The notes under the pieces are model-generated. The model was given only the letters and a program-made list of their open reading frames with translations. It was not told the origin of the DNA and searched no databases. Of a DNA stretch of 64,000 nucleotides, positions 27,071-34,676 are shown piece by piece (position 1 is the stretch's first letter; each line of letters begins with the position of its first letter). The stretch is taken from the NCBI RefSeq assembly GCF_016863635.1, contig NZ_BOPG01000028.1:38340-102339 (forward strand). The letters are read 5' to 3'. Both the position numbers and the translations under genes were made by a program. This stretch comes from Virgisporangium aurantiacum (GTDB lineage Bacteria > Actinomycetota > Actinomycetes > Mycobacteriales > Micromonosporaceae).

Positions 27071-29001
27071 TCCCGGCTGCCGGCGAGGCTCACGGCGGGC
27101 TGCCGGGTGGCGGCCATGGTGGTCAGGACGCTGGTCACCCCGACGACCAGAGCGGATCCGGCGGACAGGGCGGCGAACAGCAGCCACGGCACGCTGACCA
27201 CGGCGACGCCGACGATGTCGGAGACGGCGGCGCTGACACCGGTCACGGTGCCGGCGGCGGCCAGCCCGCCCAGCAGGAGCCCCACGACGACCACGGCCAG
27301 CGACTCCCACAGCGCGGCCCGGACCACCTGGCGGCGGGTCAGGCCGGTCAGGCGGGCCGTGGCGAACTCGGCGCTCCGGTCGGCGGCGGCGATCACGACA
27401 GCGTTGACCATCGCGATCAGGGTATAGAGGGCGGCCAGTCCCAGCAGCGCGACCATCACCTTGAGGCTGTTCCGCTGCTGCCGGTCGACGTCGTCCCGGA
27501 CGAAGTCCGCCACCGTGGACACGGTGCCCAGTCCGGCCGTCCGCACGCGGGCGGCGACCACGGCCGGGTCGACGCCCTCGTCGACCTGCACCACGTACCG
27601 CCGTTCCACGTCGCCGACCGGCACCACCCCGTCGGGCAGCAGGAAGTCGGGTCCGGCGATACGGAGCGGCAGCACGGCGACGATCCGCAGGTCCCGCGGC
27701 GTGTCGTCGACAAATATGCGCAGGGTGCCGCCGACCCGCCACCGCTGTTCCGGCGCGTAGCCGCTGTTCACCGCGACCGTGTCGCCGCGCAGCGCGTCCA
27801 GGCTGCCGGCTTCCAGCGGCATGCGGTGGGTGAGCTGGTAGGTGGCCGGGTCGATGGCGGTGCCGTCGACCGCCTCGAACTCCGGCTGTTCGCCGGGCAC
27901 CCCGACGTCGATGCGGAACGTCACGGGGACCTCGGCGGAGGCGGCACGCACCCCGTCGAGCGCGGTCAGGTCCCCGGTGATCGACCGGTCGGAGGTGACG
28001 ATCAGATCGCCGTTCAGCGTCCGCAACGCCTCCTGCCGGCTGCCCGCGGTGACGGCGTCGAGGGTCCCACCGATGCCGACGACGAGACCGACGAGGACCA
28101 GGATCGGCGCGGCGGTCGCGGCGCTGCGGCGCACCCCGTCGCGCAGGTTCGCGTGCGCCAGGTCGGCCAGCAACGCCCGCCTCGCCGACAGCCGGGTCAG
28201 CCCGCCCAGCAACCGGCCGACCAGCGGGACGACCACCGGTGACAGGGCGCTGAACGCCATGACCAGCACGATGCAGACCAGTAGCGACAGGGCCAGCGCG
28301 GCGTCGCCACCCACGGCCGGCGCGAGCGTGATCAGCGCGATGCCCCCGGCCAGGCAGAACAGGCCCCATATCCACCGCGGCCAGGTCATCACCCGGGCCG
28401 CCCGGCCGGTCTCGCGGAGGGCGTCCAGCGCGCGGACCCGCGAGGCCCGGCGGGACGCACCGAGCACGCCCAGGACGGCGACACCCACGCCGGTGGCGAC
28501 CGCGAACGGCAGCACCCAGAACCCCCACCCGACCGTGAAACCGGCCGGCACGAAGCCCAACCGGGTGAGCATCCACACCTCGAACCGCAGGAGCGGAAGG
28601 CCGACCAGGACGCCCGCGCCCGTACCCAGGAGGCCGAGCACCAGCGCCTCGCCGAGGAGCAGCCGGCGTACCTGCCGGCGGCTGGCACCGGTCAACCGGA
28701 GCAGCGCGAGATCGCGGCGGCGCTGGGCCACCGTGAAGGCGAAGGTGGAACCGACGATGAACACGGCGATGAAGACGGACAGGAACACGATCATGCCCAG
28801 CAGCCCGGTGACGGTGTCGTAGCCGTCACGCAACGCCTGCTCCTCGGCCGCGGAGAGCCCCGCGGGCACCGCCGGGTCGCCGGCGGCGACGAGGGCGAGC
28901 AGCGAGGACTGCACCAGCGCCACGCCGAAGCACACGGTGACCATCGCCCCGACGAACAACTGCCAGCGGTCGCGGAACGTGCTCCACGACATCCCGATCA
29001 C
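27067..29001 (-). CDS. FtsX-like ABC transporter permease
   Basis: The start is GTG 29001 (GGAGG seven bases upstream), overlapping the ATPase stop as GTGA; the product has 644 residues. It has the two FtsX domain repeats of MacB-like permeases: a first helix at 15-40, a large extracellular loop, helix groups around 65-190, a second set of helices (about 200-290), a long periplasm-side domain (about 290-500) and a final helix triplet (VALLGLAALYTLIAMVNAVVI onward). It is probably part of a drug, peptide or lipid exporter with the upstream ATPase. Confidence 0.9.
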   Translation of the reverse strand: MIGMSWSTFRDRWQLFVGAMVTVCFGVALVQSSLLALVAAGDPAVPAGLSAAEEQALRDGYDTVTGLLGMIVFLSVFIAVFIVGSTFAFTVAQRRRDLALLRLTGASRRQVRRLLLGEALVLGLLGTGAGVLVGLPLLRFEVWMLTRLGFVPAGFTVGWGFWVLPFAVATGVGVAVLGVLGASRRASRVRALDALRETGRAARVMTWPRWIWGLFCLAGGIALITLAPAVGGDAALALSLLVCIVLVMAFSALSPVVVPLVGRLLGGLTRLSARRALLADLAHANLRDGVRRSAATAAPILVLVGLVVGIGGTLDAVTAGSRQEALRTLNGDLIVTSDRSITGDLTALDGVRAASAEVPVTFRIDVGVPGEQPEFEAVDGTAIDPATYQLTHRMPLEAGSLDALRGDTVAVNSGYAPEQRWRVGGTLRIFVDDTPRDLRIVAVLPLRIAGPDFLLPDGVVPVGDVERRYVVQVDEGVDPAVVAARVRTAGLGTVSTVADFVRDDVDRQQRNSLKVMVALLGLAALYTLIAMVNAVVIAAADRSAEFATARLTGLTRRQVVRAALWESLAVVVVGLLLGGLAAAGTVTGVSAAVSDIVGVAVVSVPWLLFAALSAGSALVVGVTSVLTTMAATRQPAVSLAGSRE

Positions 29002-29735
29002 GACGCCACCTCCCAATGGGCGAGCCGGTCGGCGACGGCGCGGGTGGTCGGGCCGTCGAGCCGGTCGACCACGCGTCCGTCGGACAGGAACAGCACGTGG
29101 TCGGCCGCCGCCGCGGTGGCCGGATCGTGGGTGACCATCACGATCGTCTGCCCGGCCGCGTCCACCATGGACCGCAGCAGCCCCAGCACGGTCCGCGCGG
29201 ACCGGGTGTCCAGCGCACCGGTGGGCTCGTCGGCGAAGAGCACGGCGGGCCGCGTCACCATCGCCCGCGCGATGGCCACCCGTTGCTGCTGGCCACCGGA
29301 GAGTTCCCGGGGCCGGTGCCGCAGCCGGTCGGCCAGCCCCACCTCGGCCAGCACCGAGCGGACCTGGTCCCGGGAGGGCCGCTGCCCGGCCAGGCGCAGC
29401 GGCATAGCCACGTTCTGCTCGGCGGTCAGCGACCCGACCAGGTTGAAGCTCTGGAACACGAACCCGATGACGGTGCGGCGTAACCGGGTCAGCTCCTCGT
29501 CGTCCCCTTCGGTGATGTCCTGCCCGGCGACCAGCACCCGGCCCTCGGTGACCTGTTCCAGCCCGGCGGCGCAGTGCAGCAGCGTGGACTTGCCGGACCC
29601 GGACGGGCCCATCACCGCCGTCCAGGAGCCGGCCGGAAAGTCGATGGTGACCCCGTCGAGCGCGCGCACGGCGGTCTGCCGGGATCCGTAGACCCGGGAG
29701 ACGGCGCGCAGTTCGACGGCCGATGCGATAGCCAT
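28998..29735 (-). CDS. ABC transporter ATP-binding protein (MacB/LolD type)
   Basis: The 245-residue ATPase has Walker A GPSGSGKST (43-51), Q-loop FVFQSFNLV, signature LSGGQQQR, Walker B VLFADEPTGALD and the switch His in VTHD. This is the LolD/MacB class that pairs with FtsX-type permeases. It is the first gene of a four-gene operon (ATPase, permease, kinase, regulator) in which every junction overlaps. It is divergent from the CPBP protein gene across 134 bp. Confidence 0.94.
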   Translation of the reverse strand: MAIASAVELRAVSRVYGSRQTAVRALDGVTIDFPAGSWTAVMGPSGSGKSTLLHCAAGLEQVTEGRVLVAGQDITEGDDEELTRLRRTVIGFVFQSFNLVGSLTAEQNVAMPLRLAGQRPSRDQVRSVLAEVGLADRLRHRPRELSGGQQQRVAIARAMVTRPAVLFADEPTGALDTRSARTVLGLLRSMVDAAGQTIVMVTHDPATAAAADHVLFLSDGRVVDRLDGPTTRAVADRLAHWEVAS

Positions 29736-29856
29736 GGCACCAAGTTCAGCGCGAACGGACCCCGAGCACAGTGATACCAGCCGGCGTCTTCAGGTGTAGC
29801 CAGCACCACCCCCCTTCGGGCTGACCGCGACACTGCGCCGGCACCGGTCCCGCTCC

Positions 29857-29862
29857 TACCGT
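29857..29862 (+). promoter_or_regulatory. Probable -10 box for leaderless CPBP gene
   Basis: TACCGT lies seven bases before ATG 29870 and no ribosome site is present. This matches the TANNNT spacing typical of leaderless actinobacterial transcripts. Confidence 0.4.
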
Positions 29863-29869
29863 CAGCCCG

Positions 29870-30709
29870 ATGACCACCATGATCGATGCGCAAGCGGCGG
29901 ACCTGTCAGACCGGCTGAGGAGACGAGGTCTGGCGGCGTTCCTGCTGATCTCGTTCGGGGTTGCCTGGGGCTGGGAGGCGGTGGCACACCTGGTGCTCGG
30001 CTGGTCGTTGGTGAACCCGTTGGTGCAACTGCCGGCCGGGTTCGCGCCGGCGATCGCGGCGCTGGTGGTGAGGCGTTGGGTCACCCGCGAGGGTTTCGCG
30101 GACGCCGGCCAACGCCTGCGGCTGCGCGCCGCCTGGCGGTACTACCTCGTGGCGTGGTTGGGCCCGCTCGGCGTCGCCGCCGCGGTGGTCGGCGTCGCCG
30201 CGGCGACCGCGCGGTGGAACCCGTCCGCCGGCCCGGTGGCGGACCTGGTTCCGGGCGTGCCCGTCTGGACGGTGCCGCTGCTGCTCTGCGTGCTCGCGCT
30301 CCTCGCCACCGTCGCCTTCTGGGGCGAGGAGTTCGGCTGGACCGGCTACCTGCTGCTGCGCGTCTGCCCCGGCCGTCCGCGCCGCGCCGCACTGGTCGCC
30401 GGCCTGATCGCGGCGGTGTGGCACTACCCGCTCGCGCTTCTCGGCTACGCCGAGTACCGGCATCTCGCCATCGGCCTGATCGGCTGGACGGTGTGGATCG
30501 TGTGCCAGGAGATCATCCTGGCCTGGCTGCGGGCCCGCAGCCGCAGCATCTGGCCGGCCTGCCTGGCCCACGCCGGCAACAACCTGGTGCTGGCACCGCT
30601 GACCACCGCGATGCTCCTCGGCCCGGGCGGCTTCGGCGCGGACGGCGTTCAGTGGCTGGTGGTGCTGGTGCTGGCCGCCGTCGCGATCGCGCTGTTCCGG
30701 CGGGCTTAG
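29870..30709 (+). CDS. CPBP family intramembrane protein (degenerate motif 1)
   Basis: The 279-residue protein has about eight membrane helices. CPBP (Abi/Rce1-like) motifs: motif 1 is E153-E154-F-G-W-T158-G-Y (the family consensus has Arg at the 158 position), motif 2 is AAVWHYPL and motif 3 is HAGNN. The Glu and His residues needed for metal-independent proteolysis are kept, but the Arg is replaced by Thr. Bacterial members act as membrane proteases or self-immunity proteins for peptides. Being divergent from an exporter/two-component operon fits a self-protection role, which is an inference. Confidence 0.85.
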   Translation: MTTMIDAQAADLSDRLRRRGLAAFLLISFGVAWGWEAVAHLVLGWSLVNPLVQLPAGFAPAIAALVVRRWVTREGFADAGQRLRLRAAWRYYLVAWLGPLGVAAAVVGVAAATARWNPSAGPVADLVPGVPVWTVPLLLCVLALLATVAFWGEEFGWTGYLLLRVCPGRPRRAALVAGLIAAVWHYPLALLGYAEYRHLAIGLIGWTVWIVCQEIILAWLRARSRSIWPACLAHAGNNLVLAPLTTAMLLGPGGFGADGVQWLVVLVLAAVAIALFRRA

Positions 30710-30711
30710 GC

Positions 30712-30745
30712 CGTCGGGCCCGCGGTACGCACCGCGGGCCCGACG
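30712..30745. terminator. Strong bidirectional hairpin terminator
   Basis: A perfect 15-bp stem (CGTCGGGCCCGCGGT / ACCGCGGGCCCGACG) with a 4-nt loop lies in the 57-bp gap between convergent genes ending at 30709 and 30767. It is symmetric, so it probably stops transcription from both sides. Confidence 0.85.
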
Positions 30746-30766
30746 CCGTCGATCAGTCCCCGTCGA

Positions 30767-31069
30767 TCACTCCCCGTCGCGGTAGGCGCGAAGTTCACGA
30801 CGCACCCGGTAGCGGTCCCGACGGTTGGCCTCCCGCCGCCAGACCTGCCGTTCCCGGCTGCAACTGCCGCCGTCGCAGCCGAGCACGTGATAGCCGCCGC
30901 CGGCCCAGTAACAGCGCCCGCGCGGCGCGCCGACGGTCACGGTGTCGGCGCTGATCCCGTGGGGCAGAGTGCACGGTCCGAACCGGTGATCGTGCACGGG
31001 AACGCTGGTGAGACCGGGCGTTTCGGCCATCCGGACCCACCGCGGCCGGGTCTTGTCGGTCCTGCTCAT
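30767..31069 (-). CDS. Small hypothetical protein with four cysteines
   Basis: The start is ATG 31069, with AAAGG seven bases upstream, giving 100 residues. The middle has the pattern GPCTLP...GRCYWAGGGYHVLGCDGGSC, with four cysteines, followed by a very basic helical tail (RREANRRDRYRVRRELRAYRD). Paired cysteines and a basic tail could mean a small metal- or nucleic-acid-binding protein, but no known domain is recognised. There is no signal peptide. It stands alone between the CPBP gene and the arabinan locus. Confidence 0.6.
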   Translation of the reverse strand: MSRTDKTRPRWVRMAETPGLTSVPVHDHRFGPCTLPHGISADTVTVGAPRGRCYWAGGGYHVLGCDGGSCSRERQVWRREANRRDRYRVRRELRAYRDGE

Positions 31070-31168
31070 ACGGGCACCTTTCGGCTCCGTGAAGCCCCGG
31101 GATGGGGCCGTCACAAGACCTGGTGCACCGTGATCACCTCCGACGTCGACACCTGCGACGGATCAAAT

Positions 31169-32617
31169 CTACCTAATGCGGGTGAGCAGGCCCGGCCGGT
31201 AGGGCAGGCGACCGTAGTCGCCGCCGGAACTGGGGGAGCGGCCCTGGTAGAGCAGTTGGAGGTTGCAGGGGTCGACGGTCATGGTCTGGTCGGCGTTGGT
31301 GCGGATCAGTTCACCGTGGCTGATGTCGTTGGTCCACGTGGCGCCGCTGTTGGCCTTGCCGGCGAACGGATTGCTTTCGCTGGCGGCCTGCGGGGTCCAG
31401 GAACCGCCGAGGCTGCTGGCGGTGAACGACCGGAAGTAGCGTCCGTTCGCGCCGATCGCCTCGACGAGCATGAGGTACTGGTTCTGCCCCTGGACCTTGT
31501 AGACCTGGACCGCCTCGAACAGGTTGTTCGTCGAGTCGCTCATGATGATCGTCGACGAGGAGCCGAAGCTGCCGGGGAAGTTGCCGATGGGCATGCTGGC
31601 GCGGTAGATCTTTCCGTTGTCGCCGGCGAAGAACAGGTACATGTTCGTGCCGTCACCGATCACGGCCTGGTCGATGGGACCCGTGCCGGAGCCGGAGATG
31701 CTTCCGGAGAACAGCGTCTGCGGCGACGACCACCCGTTCACGTTGCTCGGATCGCTCGACGTCCGGTAGGAGAACGCGGGCCCGCCCCACTGGTAGGCCA
31801 GCACCCAGATGTTGCGCGGGGCGAAGTAGAACAGCGACGGCGCGACCGCGGCGAACGGCATCGCGTTCTGGCTGGCCGACCCCATGGCGGAGAAGCTCGA
31901 GAAGAGGCCGAAGTTCATCGAGCCCCAGGTGCTCCCGTTGTCGTGCGTGGTCGCGTAGACGAGATTCTGGCCGTTGTACGGGGCATGGGTGAAGTCCTTG
32001 AGGGAGGCCCACCCCGACCTCGGGTTCGCCAACTGGCCCGTCGAGTTCCAGCGGTACGTCGACGGAAGCGAGCACCCGGTTCCGGGGTCGGTGCCGCCGC
32101 CGACCCGGACCAGTTGCCACTGCTGGTTGGCGCCGCCCCAGTCGGTGTACTGGACGACGTTCCCACCGTCGGCGGTCGACGCGCCCTGCACCTCGACGGC
32201 CTTGTTGCTGTTGCGGTTGATGAGGCGCACGTAGCCGCTGTCGGAGTCGGCGAGGCGGAACTGCTGGTTGGTGCCGTTGCCGTCGGCCCATTGGACGATG
32301 GCACCGCCGTCGGCGGTGGAGAAGTTGTAGACGTCGAGCACCTTGCCGGACAGGCGGGACTTGACCCGGTAGTAGCCGCCGCCGGAGTCGACGAACTGCC
32401 ACTGCTGCTGGTTGCCGTCGTTACGGGCCCACTGGGTGATGCGGGCGCCGTCGTTGGTGGCCAGGTTGTAGACGTCCAATGCCTTGCCGCTGTTGCGGTT
32501 CACGAGCACGTACCAGGCATTGGTGTCGACGGTGGCCGCCGCGGCCGGAGCGGCGTCGACCACGGCGACGGCACCCGTGGCCAGCACGGCCGCCATGAGC
32601 ATCTTGAGACTTTTCAC
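31169..32617 (-). CDS. GH62 alpha-L-arabinofuranosidase with ricin-type lectin module
   Basis: The start is GTG 32617 overlapping the upstream GH43 stop (GTGA), with GAAGGG six bases before it; 482 residues. The signal peptide (MLMAAVLATGAVAVVDAAPAAAA) is followed by a ricin-B beta-trefoil (CBM13-like, about 30-165, repeats of GKxLDVYN and QW motifs). The GH62 domain runs from about 180 to the end (STYRWNSTGQLANPR; WASLKDFTHAPYNG, where the Asp is the family's conserved catalytic residue; ISHGELIRTNADQTM). It removes arabinose side chains from arabinoxylan. The lectin module is nearly identical to that of the next gene upstream. Confidence 0.9.
   Translation of the reverse strand: MKSLKMLMAAVLATGAVAVVDAAPAAAATVDTNAWYVLVNRNSGKALDVYNLATNDGARITQWARNDGNQQQWQFVDSGGGYYRVKSRLSGKVLDVYNFSTADGGAIVQWADGNGTNQQFRLADSDSGYVRLINRNSNKAVEVQGASTADGGNVVQYTDWGGANQQWQLVRVGGGTDPGTGCSLPSTYRWNSTGQLANPRSGWASLKDFTHAPYNGQNLVYATTHDNGSTWGSMNFGLFSSFSAMGSASQNAMPFAAVAPSLFYFAPRNIWVLAYQWGGPAFSYRTSSDPSNVNGWSSPQTLFSGSISGSGTGPIDQAVIGDGTNMYLFFAGDNGKIYRASMPIGNFPGSFGSSSTIIMSDSTNNLFEAVQVYKVQGQNQYLMLVEAIGANGRYFRSFTASSLGGSWTPQAASESNPFAGKANSGATWTNDISHGELIRTNADQTMTVDPCNLQLLYQGRSPSSGGDYGRLPYRPGLLTRIR
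32112..32541 (-). repeat. 430-bp direct repeat, copy 1 (ricin lectin module)
   Basis: This stretch encodes the lectin module of the GH62 enzyme and matches 34151-34580 over exactly 430 bp without insertions, differing at scattered bases. It is a module duplication or gene conversion between adjacent genes. Confidence 0.8.
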
Positions 32618-34668
32618 GGTATTCCCTTCTCCTGGGTGAAGGCCCGAACGGTGACCGCGCCACCGAGAGCCTGGGTGGCGTAGTTGAACATCGCGTAGCG
32701 GTAGCCCATGAAGAACTGCCAGGTGTTGTCGAGCGTGAGCGCGTTGCCGAGGGAGACGAACGTGATCCCGTCGGTGCTGTAGGAGAACCGGGCCTGGCGG
32801 CCCGACCCGGGACGGATGTCGGCGGTGGCCCGTAGCCAGATCCGGCCGCCGGACACGGCCGTCGAGGCGATCTCGGTTCCGGTTCCGGTGGTGCCCCAAC
32901 TGCTGTTCATGGTCAGCCCGTTGGTCATCACCACGCGCGTGGCGCCGTTGTCACGTCTGACGCCGACCCACGCCGACGTCTGGCGCAGCATCGCCAGCCC
33001 GGCCCGGTCGCCGTCGCGCATCGTGGAGTAGTCCAGTTCGACGGTGGCGGTGGAGGTCGGCCCCTGGATGCGGTGGGTCAGTGTGTTGCGGGCCGCGTAC
33101 AGGTCGTTGGTGACCGTCGCGGTCTGGAGACGCAGACCGCCGCCGGCCGACCAGCGGCTGTTGTCGGGGTTGTGGTTCCACTCCCATTGCGGACCGAGGG
33201 CGGCGGTGGTGAACGTGTCGGTGCCGATCATCGGTTTGACCGTGCGCCCGGAGGCGGGGATGTTCGGCTTCGGGTAACTCGCTCCCCAGCCACCGTTGAC
33301 CGTCTGGACCGTGGGCCAGCCGTCCGAGCTCCAGCTGATCGGGGCCAGGGCCGGCACCCGGCCGCCGGGGTAGGCGTCGACGAAGGCCATGTAGTACCAG
33401 TCACCGTTCTGGGTCTGCACGAGACCGCCCTGATGCGGCACGCCGCCACCGGAGATCGGGCCCGCCATGTTCAGCAGCACCTGACGCGTCTCGTACGGCC
33501 CCCACGGGCTGCTCGACCGCAGGACGTACTGACCGTTGGCCGGGCGGGTGACCCAGATGTAGTAGTAGCCGTTGCGCTTGTAGAAGCGGGAACCCTCCAG
33601 CGTGCCGATGCTCGACGGCGTGGTGTAGACCTGTTGGGCCCGCACCTGGCTGAGCCCGTCGGCCGACAGCTGGGCGACGCTGAGGGTGGAGTTGCCGTAG
33701 GCGACGTACATCGTGTCGTTGTCGTCGACGAGCAGGCCGGCGTCGTAGTAGCAATTGTTGATCTGCGACCGCTTCGACCAGGTTCCGTCCACTGTGGACG
33801 CCGTGTAGACGTAGGTGCGGTTGAACTCGACGCAGCCGATCCAGTAGTAGGTGCTGTTGCTGCGGCGGTAGTTCAGCGTCGAGGCCCAGATGCCCTTCAC
33901 GTACGCCCGGCCGCCGGTGAGGTCGTAGGCGCTGGAGCCGAAGTCGAGGCTCGGCACCGAATGGCCGGCGTACTCCCAGTTGACCAGGTCGTAGGAGCGC
34001 AGCACGGGCGCGCCGGGGGAGTAGTGCATCGTGGAGGCGGAGTAGTAGTACGCGTCACCGACCCGGATGATGTCGCCGTCGGCGAAGTCCTGCCACACCA
34101 CCGGGTTCGCGTACGTCCCGGTGCCCGGGTTGCTGCCGCCGACCGGGACGAGTTGCCACTGCTGGTTGGCGCCGCCCCAGTCGGAGTACTGCACCACGTT
34201 CGCCCCGTCGGCGGTCGAGGCACTCTGCACCTCGACCGCCTTGCTGCTGTTGCGGTTGATCAGACGCACGTAGCCGCCGTCGGAGTCGGCCAGGCGGAAC
34301 TGCTGGTTGGTTCCGTTGCCGTCGGCCCATTGGACGATCGAGCCGCCGTCGGCGGTGGAGAAGTTGTAGACGTCGAGCACTTTCCCGGACAGCCGGGACC
34401 TGAGCCGGTACCAGCCGCCGCCGGAGTCGACGAACTGCCATTGCTGGTTGGTGCCGTCGTTGCGGGTCCACTGGGTGATCCGGGCACCGTCGGTCGTGGC
34501 CTGGTTGTACACGTCGAGTGCCTTGCCGCTGTTGCGGTTGACGAGCACGTACCAGGCGCTGGTGTCGACGGTGGCCGCCGACGCCGGCGCCGGAGCCACC
34601 ACGACGGCGGGCGCGACGACCGTGAGCAATGCGACTACCAGGATCGACCAGGACGTACGGAGTCTCAT
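32614..34668 (-). CDS. Secreted GH43 enzyme with N-terminal ricin lectin and C-terminal beta-sandwich
   Basis: The start is ATG 34668 with AGGAG five bases upstream; 684 residues. The signal peptide (ILVVALLTVVAPAVVVAPAPASA) precedes a ricin-type trefoil (about 35-170) and a five-bladed GH43 propeller (about 185-480; YANPVVWQDFADGDIIRVGDAYY, with the catalytic Asp region shifted as in GH43_12-like enzymes; GTLEGSRFYKRNGYYY, with the Glu acid). A C-terminal concanavalin-like domain (about 500-680, DTFTTAALGPQWEWNHNPD) is of the GH43 C2 type. The likely activity is beta-xylosidase or arabinofuranosidase on hemicellulose. It is coupled to the GH62 gene downstream. Confidence 0.88.
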   Translation of the reverse strand: MRLRTSWSILVVALLTVVAPAVVVAPAPASAATVDTSAWYVLVNRNSGKALDVYNQATTDGARITQWTRNDGTNQQWQFVDSGGGWYRLRSRLSGKVLDVYNFSTADGGSIVQWADGNGTNQQFRLADSDGGYVRLINRNSSKAVEVQSASTADGANVVQYSDWGGANQQWQLVPVGGSNPGTGTYANPVVWQDFADGDIIRVGDAYYYSASTMHYSPGAPVLRSYDLVNWEYAGHSVPSLDFGSSAYDLTGGRAYVKGIWASTLNYRRSNSTYYWIGCVEFNRTYVYTASTVDGTWSKRSQINNCYYDAGLLVDDNDTMYVAYGNSTLSVAQLSADGLSQVRAQQVYTTPSSIGTLEGSRFYKRNGYYYIWVTRPANGQYVLRSSSPWGPYETRQVLLNMAGPISGGGVPHQGGLVQTQNGDWYYMAFVDAYPGGRVPALAPISWSSDGWPTVQTVNGGWGASYPKPNIPASGRTVKPMIGTDTFTTAALGPQWEWNHNPDNSRWSAGGGLRLQTATVTNDLYAARNTLTHRIQGPTSTATVELDYSTMRDGDRAGLAMLRQTSAWVGVRRDNGATRVVMTNGLTMNSSWGTTGTGTEIASTAVSGGRIWLRATADIRPGSGRQARFSYSTDGITFVSLGNALTLDNTWQFFMGYRYAMFNYATQALGGAVTVRAFTQEKGIP
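34151..34580 (-). repeat. 430-bp direct repeat, copy 2 (ricin lectin module)
   Basis: This is the partner of 32112-32541, inside the lectin-GH43 gene. The GH127 gene next door has a lectin module of the same fold, but its sequence is clearly different, so the similarity is specific to this pair. Confidence 0.8.
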
Positions 34669-34676
34669 CTCGTCTC

